Assembly (NCBI RefSeq): GCF_000425025.1
Contig: NZ_AUKZ01000012.1
Span: forward strand, 1-53,761
Origin: Streptococcus castoreus DSM 17536
GTDB taxonomy: Bacteria > Bacillota > Bacilli > Lactobacillales > Streptococcaceae
Direction: 5' to 3'
DNA length: 53,761 nt
A program made the position numbers and the translations under genes. Shown piece after piece: positions 48,923 to 53,761 of the stretch (the stretch's first letter is position 1; every line of letters starts with the position of its first letter). The notes below the pieces were generated by a model. That model worked only from the letters and a program-made list of their open reading frames with translations. It ran no database searches and was not told the origin of the DNA.

Positions 48923-49662
48923 TGTTTCTCCTTCAACACTGTGATGTACTCTTCTAAAGTCAGATTATGTTTGGTCATGTAAAGAGCAGATTCTTTGCCC
49001 ACATAACGGTAATGCCAATCCTCATAGCCTACACCGGTACTCTTTGTTTTCCCTTTCGGAAAACGCAAAACAAAACCAAATTTCGGAGCTATTTTTTGAA
49101 CAGCTTTTGCAACTTCTGGATCACTGGCATTTAAAGTATCCACGGTACTCATATCAATAGCCAAACCGGTTTGATGTTCACTGGCACCTGCTGGTTGTGA
49201 GTATGTTTGCACCAGCGCCTCAGCAGCTTCTTGTGTTAAACTAGGATCCTTTTCCTTTTCTTGGTTGATATAAGACTGATAAAGTTCCGCCTGATAAGCA
49301 ACCGAACGATAACCTGAAATGAGGTGTTCTTGAGGATCAATTGCTTGAGCTGCCGCCAAGAAATCCGCAGTCGCTTGCTCAATACGCTTGTCCACTGAAA
49401 TCCCATTAACATCAGCTAATTCTGGATTCATCTCTTCTTTGACATGATCTCGATTGACTAAAACTAACTGCCAATCTTTTGGAGATACTTTAGGTAAACT
49501 ATCTACCTTTTTAGCTGTTTTTGAGACTTTTTGTGCCGTTTGTCCTTGGTTTTGACTCGGTTGAACTGTCTTTTTATCTGGTTTGATAAAGAGATAAATG
49601 CCACCCAGAAAAAGGAAAGCAACCAGTAATTGTAGTAAAATATTTAAACGATTATTCTTCAT
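48919..49662 (-). CDS. VanY/LdcB-type D-Ala or LD-carboxypeptidase
   Basis: 247-residue M15B peptidase with an N-terminal anchor (about residues 8-25) and a Gln/Lys-rich linker. Zinc ligands and catalytic residues are visible in SGYRSVAYQAELY, ASEHQTGLAIDMS (H and D) and YEDWHYRYVG (E and H). It trims peptidoglycan stem peptides; family members act as D,D- or L,D-carboxypeptidases. Overlaps the glucosaminidase by 4 bases and the phosphatase by 11, so all three are co-translated. Confidence 0.88.
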   Translation of the reverse strand: MKNNRLNILLQLLVAFLFLGGIYLFIKPDKKTVQPSQNQGQTAQKVSKTAKKVDSLPKVSPKDWQLVLVNRDHVKEEMNPELADVNGISVDKRIEQATADFLAAAQAIDPQEHLISGYRSVAYQAELYQSYINQEKEKDPSLTQEAAEALVQTYSQPAGASEHQTGLAIDMSTVDTLNASDPEVAKAVQKIAPKFGFVLRFPKGKTKSTGVGYEDWHYRYVGKESALYMTKHNLTLEEYITVLKEKQ

Positions 49663-50359
49663 CTGTCATTGACTCTATTATTTCACGACCACGATAACGG
49701 TAACTCATATCTCCAATTGTTTTGATGGTAAATTGCCCTTCATCAAAATCAACAACTGTAATGCTACCATTATCAATATATTGTTTTTCACGATCTGGAT
49801 CAATCAACCACATAAAAGTTCCAATGGTCATCCCGTGACTAACCACGATAGCATTGCCTCCACCAGCATTTTGAATGGAAAGGGCAATCGCTTCAAAACC
49901 TTCCCAAATACGCTTGCGAAGAACTTCCCAAGGTTCTGCCCAATTAGCAGTGTCTACTTCCACAATACTTTCAGCTAATTCAGAATAAGGCACATCCCGC
50001 AAATCATCTCGATTTTCAAATGCTTTTGTTCTTGGCAAGACACCTAGAAACAATTCAGAGTCATACGCCCCATCTAAACTTCCAAAACACCACTCACGGA
50101 TACGTTTATCCCTTGTGTAAGGTAGAAACTCATTTTCAGATTCTTGCAAAATAATTTCCATGGTCTGCATGGTTCTTCCGGAATCACTCGAAAAAGCGGC
50201 TTTAAAAGGAATAGCTGCATCCTTTAAACCTAAACCTAGTTCACGGATGCCTTCTTCTCCTTTTTTAGTAAGCGGGGTATCACTCCAACCTTGAGCACGA
50301 CCAATGGTATTAAACATCGTTTTACCATGCCTAGCAATATATAATCTTGTTTTTGTCAT
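49652..50359 (-). CDS. histidine phosphatase family protein (phosphoglycerate-mutase-like)
   Basis: 235-residue histidine phosphatase: phospho-His in LYIARHGKTMFN (His10 of the RHG motif), a central SDSGRTMQT and the second His in VVSHGMTIGTFMW. The substrate is unknown; many such genes are annotated gpmB without proof of mutase activity. The ATG at 50359 is taken (GGAGG 5 bases upstream), a further ATG being one codon before. First of three overlapping genes with the cell-wall hydrolases. Confidence 0.87.
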   Translation of the reverse strand: MTKTRLYIARHGKTMFNTIGRAQGWSDTPLTKKGEEGIRELGLGLKDAAIPFKAAFSSDSGRTMQTMEIILQESENEFLPYTRDKRIREWCFGSLDGAYDSELFLGVLPRTKAFENRDDLRDVPYSELAESIVEVDTANWAEPWEVLRKRIWEGFEAIALSIQNAGGGNAIVVSHGMTIGTFMWLIDPDREKQYIDNGSITVVDFDEGQFTIKTIGDMSYRYRGREIIESMTDEE

Positions 50360-50593
50360 CATAACCTCCAACATCTCACTCCATTATATCATTTAAAGAA
50401 AACACTTGCAAAAATGGTAACAACCATGACTCCATTAAGGACAGCATTCAAATTATAGGCTACAAAATGATGACGAGACAAGAAAAATTAGCCTTATTTT
50501 GTCACATGATTGAGACACTTTCTTCATATTCAATTTTTATAATATGTTAAATGCAACTAATATTGACAAAAATGATAAGACACCTTTAGTTGC

Positions 50594-50633
50594 AAAATGA
50601 GGCTGGGGCAACTAGTGCCTCAACCTCATTTTT
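50594..50633 (+). terminator. terminator-like hairpin in gene-free region
   Basis: AAAATGAGG with GGGGCA pair with TGCCTC and CCTCATTTT around a 5-base loop, ending in TTTTT. Confidence 0.7.
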
Positions 50634-51033
50634 CTCTGACTTATTTTTTAAACATCAAGCCGTTCCTTTCTGAAACAAGACCATTTCATTTCGTCACTAA
50701 CAACCTTGTCACCCTGTCTGGTTGCCACATTCTAAACCACCCTCAACTTTCAGATATGCCTTTTGGGCATAGGACTTTTCTACCCCTGCTGTCAATATCA
50801 TCTAACATTTGAACATCAATCTTTTACCCTATTTTATTTTCATCAATTCTAGGTACTCTTTTTCCACCACAATGTCAAAAGGACTTTTCTTCCTATTACA
50901 CCACCAAAGCAAGACGAATTGATTTAAACATGAACAACACAAAAGGCATCTAAGCCTTAAATCAGAGCATCCTCCTTGCATCTTAGACAAAGAGAGCACG
51001 GCATTATTTGAGTTCAAAACGCACATAGCCGGT

Positions 51034-51076
51034 TTGATTTAAATTGGTTTCTTAAAACCGTCTTAAATCAATTTTT
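51034..51076 (+). terminator. terminator-like hairpin downstream of fba
   Basis: TTGATTTAA (51034-51042) pairs with TTAAATCAA (51063-51071); inner GGTTT/AAACC stem; TTTTT follows on the plus strand. On the minus strand the hairpin could still stop fba transcripts weakly. Confidence 0.55.
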
Positions 51077-51142
51077 CATCAACTTTTCCGTATAACTAAA
51101 AAAAGTTGAAGAAATAATTCCAAAACGGACATTTTCCTCAAC
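51074..51142. repeat. alternating short inverted repeats
   Basis: Three related segments in alternating orientation: TTTTCATCAACTTTT (about 51072-51086), AAAAGTTGAAGAAA (51101-51114) and TTTTCCTCAACT (51131-51142). Adjacent pairs can form stem-loops. A similar AGTTGACGAAA / CTTTCTCTTCAAC pair lies at 42286-42324. Confidence 0.5.
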
Positions 51143-51227
51143 TATAACCAACTTTGTCGTTACTTTAACAAGTAATTATTTCTAATTAAACTTGACTTGT
51201 CTACAAGCAAAGATTGCTTTACTATTT

Positions 51228-52109
51228 TTATGCTTTATTTGCTGATCCAAATACATCAATACGTTCTTCAACAGCGCCTTGAACAGCTTTCATACCTGGA
51301 GCCAAGAATTTACGTGGGTCAAATAATTTTTTACCATCGTATTCTGCTTCATTAGCATCGTAGTTACGTGCAAATTCACGAGTTGCATTTGAGAAAGCAA
51401 TTTGGCTTTCAGTGTTAACATTAACTTTAGCAACACCAAGACGAATCGCTTCTTTGATTTGATCGTCAGGAATACCAGAACCACCGTGCAATACAATCGG
51501 GAAACCTGGTACAGCTGCTGTCAATTTTTCTAAGTGGTCAAGAGCAAGACCTTCCCAATTTTCTGGGTATGGACCGTGAATGTTACCGATACCAGCTGCC
51601 AAGAAGTCAATTCCAGTTTCAACCATTGCTTTAGCATCTTCGATTGGAGCAAGCTCGCCTTTACCGATGATACCATCCTCTTCACCACCGATTGTACCAA
51701 CTTCAGCTTCAACTGAAACACCTTTAGCATGTGCAATTTTAACAACTTCTGCAGTTTTTGCAAGATTTTCTTCAACTGGAAGATGTGAACCGTCAAACAT
51801 GATTGAAGTGTAGCCAACTTCAATACACTCAAGCGCATCGTCGTAGTGACCATGATCAAGGTGAATAGCAACAGGAACAGTGATACCCATTGATTCTACA
51901 AGGTTAGCAATAAGTGATTGACAAACTTTGTAACCACCCATGTATTTAGCTGCACCCATCGAAGTTTGGATAAGAACTGGAGCTTTTTTGCTTTCCGCTG
52001 CACGCAAGATGGCTTGGGTCCACTCTAAGTTGTTTGTGTTGAATCCACCAACAGCATATCCGTTTTCACGAGCTGCTTGGACAAATTTTTCTGCTGAAAC
52101 GATTGCCAT
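51228..52109 (-). CDS. fba: fructose-bisphosphate aldolase, class II
   Basis: 293-residue zinc-dependent aldolase: HLDHGHYDDALE with the first zinc His and catalytic Asp region, VEAEVGTIGGEEDG, NIHGPYPENW and VLHGGSGIPDDQI. It splits fructose 1,6-bisphosphate in glycolysis. It stands alone behind an extended -10, TGCTAAAAT (minus strand, 52169-52161). Full length and highly conserved; codon use is that of a highly expressed gene. Confidence 0.97.
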   Translation of the reverse strand: MAIVSAEKFVQAARENGYAVGGFNTNNLEWTQAILRAAESKKAPVLIQTSMGAAKYMGGYKVCQSLIANLVESMGITVPVAIHLDHGHYDDALECIEVGYTSIMFDGSHLPVEENLAKTAEVVKIAHAKGVSVEAEVGTIGGEEDGIIGKGELAPIEDAKAMVETGIDFLAAGIGNIHGPYPENWEGLALDHLEKLTAAVPGFPIVLHGGSGIPDDQIKEAIRLGVAKVNVNTESQIAFSNATREFARNYDANEAEYDGKKLFDPRKFLAPGMKAVQGAVEERIDVFGSANKA

Positions 52110-52318
52110 TTGTAAGGCCTCCTCTTATTTTTCGGGATGTTTCCCCCGTTTACATTGTTCATTTTAGCACAATTTTCTCTAAATTTCTAGTCTTTCACAA
52201 GCTTAAAGCGTTTTCTAGACACAGATTCCCCTGATGTCTCATAACCTCATTACGCTTAAACTCGTATTACTTACTTAGAGGAAATGAAAAAAGGCGAACC
52301 CATGATCCACCTTTACTA

Positions 52319-52404
52319 TGCGGAGAGTGGGACTTGAACCCACACGACCTAAAGCGGTCACAGGATCCTTAGTCCTGCGCGTCTGCCAATTCCGCCATCC
52401 CCGC
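52319..52404 (-). tRNA. tRNA-Leu (anticodon AAG)
   Basis: 86-base class II tRNA: acceptor GCGGGGA pairs with TCTCCGC, anticodon loop CTAAGGA carries AAG (reads CUU/CUC), long variable arm, T-arm GGGTTCAAGTCCC. Discriminator A; CCA not encoded. Confidence 0.94.
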
Positions 52405-52457
52405 TACTCATTAGCAACATAAAACATTATATCAACTATGAGTTTTACTGTCAACAC

Positions 52458-53384
52458 CTACTTCTCAATTTTTTTCAAAAACTCTGCAACCTTTTTCTGA
52501 TACTGTTCTGGAGCTGTCTCAAAGGCTTTGGCATGCTTTGCCCCCTTGACAATTAGAATATCCTTTGGACCTTGCGTTGCTTTATAATTTTCATAAACCA
52601 TCTTTGTAGGAACAAAATTATCCTGATCACCATGGATAAATAAGGCTGGTAATTTATTTTTCGCTAACTGTTTGACCGAACTAGCTTCGCCATAACTAAA
52701 ACCGGCACGAATTTTAGACTGAGTCGACACCTCATACAATAATGGAAAAGCTGGGAGGTGATACATGGCTTTGGCCTGAAACTTCAGTTCGTCCCAAACA
52801 CTAGTATAACCACAATCCTCAATGATGGACGTCACTTGTTTAGGAAGAGACTCACCACTAGCCATCATCACCGTTGCAGCTCCCATTGACAAGCCAAAGA
52901 GGGTAATCTGACTCTCTTTATCCTCGTCAACAAGGCGTTTCGCCCATGCTATAACATTTAAACGGTCGTTCCAACCATAACCAATTAAATTCCCGTCACT
53001 CTCTCCATGAGCCTCATTATCTGGAATCAAAACATTATAACCAAGATTATGAAAAAGCATCGCATAAGGTTTCATATCTTCCTTACGACTAGTAAAACCA
53101 TGAACAACAAGAGCCGTTTTGTGAGTATCCTGAGAAGCTGGCAAATACCAAGCAACTTGCTTAAACCCACGATTCGTCATCTGTCGTTTTTCATAGGCCA
53201 GGGCATCAAAAGCTTTTTCTGCTGCATATAACGGATTATTTGTGCCACGTTTTTCATTACGGATAAATGATTTCTCCTCACGTACCTGAGCAACATGAAA
53301 AAAATAAAAACTAGCACCTACACTGGCAAGAGTCAATAATAAGAATAAAATTCCCAAACACTTTGATAATCGAATTGTTTTCAT
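52458..53384 (-). CDS. alpha/beta hydrolase, membrane-anchored or secreted
   Basis: 308-residue alpha/beta hydrolase with an N-terminal hydrophobic segment (about residues 8-30). Motifs: VVHGFTSRKEDM (oxyanion), the nucleophile elbow LFGLSMGAATVMM (Ser about residue 166), the acid in FIHGDQDNFVP and the His in GAKHAKAFE. Substrate unknown. There is no recognisable ribosome binding site before the ATG; TAAAAT lies 7 bases upstream, so the transcript might be leaderless. Confidence 0.86.
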   Translation of the reverse strand: MKTIRLSKCLGILFLLLTLASVGASFYFFHVAQVREEKSFIRNEKRGTNNPLYAAEKAFDALAYEKRQMTNRGFKQVAWYLPASQDTHKTALVVHGFTSRKEDMKPYAMLFHNLGYNVLIPDNEAHGESDGNLIGYGWNDRLNVIAWAKRLVDEDKESQITLFGLSMGAATVMMASGESLPKQVTSIIEDCGYTSVWDELKFQAKAMYHLPAFPLLYEVSTQSKIRAGFSYGEASSVKQLAKNKLPALFIHGDQDNFVPTKMVYENYKATQGPKDILIVKGAKHAKAFETAPEQYQKKVAEFLKKIEK

Positions 53385-53544
53385 AGTAACTATTTTACAA
53401 AAAAATCACTTAAAAAGAAAGTTCTATACTAAAAATAAATTAAATTTCTTTGAACACTTTGAGAATAAACACTTCTTGCAAGTGATTTCCTTAAAGCAGT
53501 TTGTGAAATGAATATCAATAGAACTTCAAAAACTCGCAAAAGTC
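53385..53544. other. gene-free AT-rich spacer between hydrolase and mobile-element end
   Basis: 160 bases with poly-A/T runs and no frame; it would contain the hydrolase promoter and, at its right end, the insertion point of the putative IS200/IS605-type element. Confidence 0.5.
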
Positions 53545-53678
53545 ATAACCACCCGTGAAAACGGGTGGCTTGTACACCGGCTATAAGCCGTTCATCTCCA
53601 GCGACGTCTAAAGACGTTCGCTGAACTTCGTTCAGGTTATGCTTTCGTTACTTGACTGATGCCCGTAACAACGGGCTT
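53545..53678 (-). ncRNA. putative omega RNA / right end of an IS200/IS605-type element
   Basis: Directly after the stop of the partial tnpB-like frame, the minus strand forms five consecutive stem-loops: GCCCGT/ACGGGC (53676-53661), CTGAAC/GTTCAG (53635-53621), ACGTCT/AGACGT (53617-53604), CGGCT/AGCCG (53590-53578) and CCACCCGT/ACGGGTGG (53568-53549), ending GGTTATGAC. A chain of hairpins after the tnpB 3' end, closed by one stable hairpin at the element boundary, is the known layout of TnpB omega (re)RNA. Identity is inferred; no search was possible. Confidence 0.65.
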
Positions 53679-53761
53679 TTATCTTGTCCTGAATCCTCCG
53701 TCAGAGAACGGATCTTCATATTCTTTAACACTTAACTTATCGAGTGCAATGTCATCCTTCT
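53679..53761 (-). CDS. tnpB: C-terminal end of a probable TnpB (IS200/IS605-type), cut by window edge
   Basis: Only 26 codons and a stop are visible, ending DPFSDGGFRTR. The fragment is too short to show RuvC or zinc-finger motifs. The call rests on its place immediately before a hairpin array typical of IS200/IS605 right ends. If right, it is an RNA-guided nuclease gene whose guide RNA is made from the same strand. It could instead be another short C terminus by chance. Confidence 0.5.
   Translation of the reverse strand, partial: KDDIALDKLSVKEYEDPFSDGGFRTR

Larger units (their letters stand above)
50375..51227. other. repeat-rich intergenic region without genes
   Basis: An 850-base region upstream of the phosphatase and downstream of fba. 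It holds a 9-base inverted repeat TGCAACTAA/TTAGTTGCA (50552-50594), a terminator-like hairpin (50594-50633), another at 51034-51076, and a set of alternating TTTCATCAAC / GTTGAAGAAA / TTTCCTCAAC segments (51074-51142). A 65-codon minus-strand frame (50829-51026) has no ribosome binding site and is not called. The mosaic suggests decayed mobile or repeat DNA. Confidence 0.55.

Noticed and set aside
50829..51026. 65-codon minus-strand frame ending KSPFDIVVEKEYLELMKIK
   Set aside because: Looked briefly like a transposase remnant, but there is no start signal and no motif I can support.
52195..52215. cre site upstream of fba (AAAGCGTTTTCTAG)
   Set aside because: At least two mismatches from the cre consensus and distant from the -10.

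Overview
The window is chromosomal DNA of a pyogenic-group Streptococcus, most likely S. pyogenes or its close relative S. dysgalactiae. The grounds are a low-GC Gram-positive gene set, a Lac.1-type tagatose locus with a galactitol-type PTS, a secreted esterase whose catalytic serine falls at residue 178 as in group A streptococcal Sse, and a FabT/FabK/FabM-type fatty-acid cluster. Species is inferred from remembered protein features only.

Layout. 1-5634: lacABCD tagatose-6-phosphate pathway and a galactitol-type PTS on the minus strand (lacD cut by the window edge), with a divergent DeoR-type regulator. 5967-8848: copper operon copY-copA-copZ, then the secreted esterase gene on the plus strand. 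10618-16455: translation/transcription operon rimP-nusA-ylxR-ylxQ-infB-rbfA, preceded by tRNA-Ser(GGA). 16773-20029: trmB, ccrZ and the ABC exporter ecsAB. 20101-24802: a HIT-protein pair, then tsaE-acetyltransferase-LCP protein, then a purine permease. 25054-31099: a HAD phosphatase, the mannose/glucose PTS manLMNO, and serS under a serine T-box. 31404-42021: the complete type II fatty-acid synthesis cluster fabM-fabT-fabH-acpP-fabK-fabD-fabG-fabF-accB-fabZ-accC-accD-accA. 42410-48223: heat-shock operon hrcA-grpE-dnaK-(DJ-1-like gene)-dnaJ with two CIRCE palindromes. 48356-50359: a phosphatase/cell-wall hydrolase operon. 51228-53384: fba, tRNA-Leu(AAG) and an alpha/beta hydrolase. 53545-53761: the 3' end of what looks like an IS200/IS605-type tnpB gene with a downstream hairpin array resembling an omega RNA, cut by the window edge.

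Most of the window is conserved core genome. Sugar uptake is marked by candidate CcpA (cre) sites at the galactitol PTS and manL promoters. Fatty-acid synthesis carries three FabT-like palindromes, ahead of fabM, fabT and fabK. The heat-shock operon is marked for HrcA. Several translation-related genes use non-ATG starts, and rimP appears to lack any ATG/GTG/TTG start at the expected place. The most unusual items are the TnpB/omega-RNA-like right end, the CIRCE element that doubles as a terminator, the rimP start, and a DJ-1-fold protein with serine in place of the usual nucleophilic cysteine.
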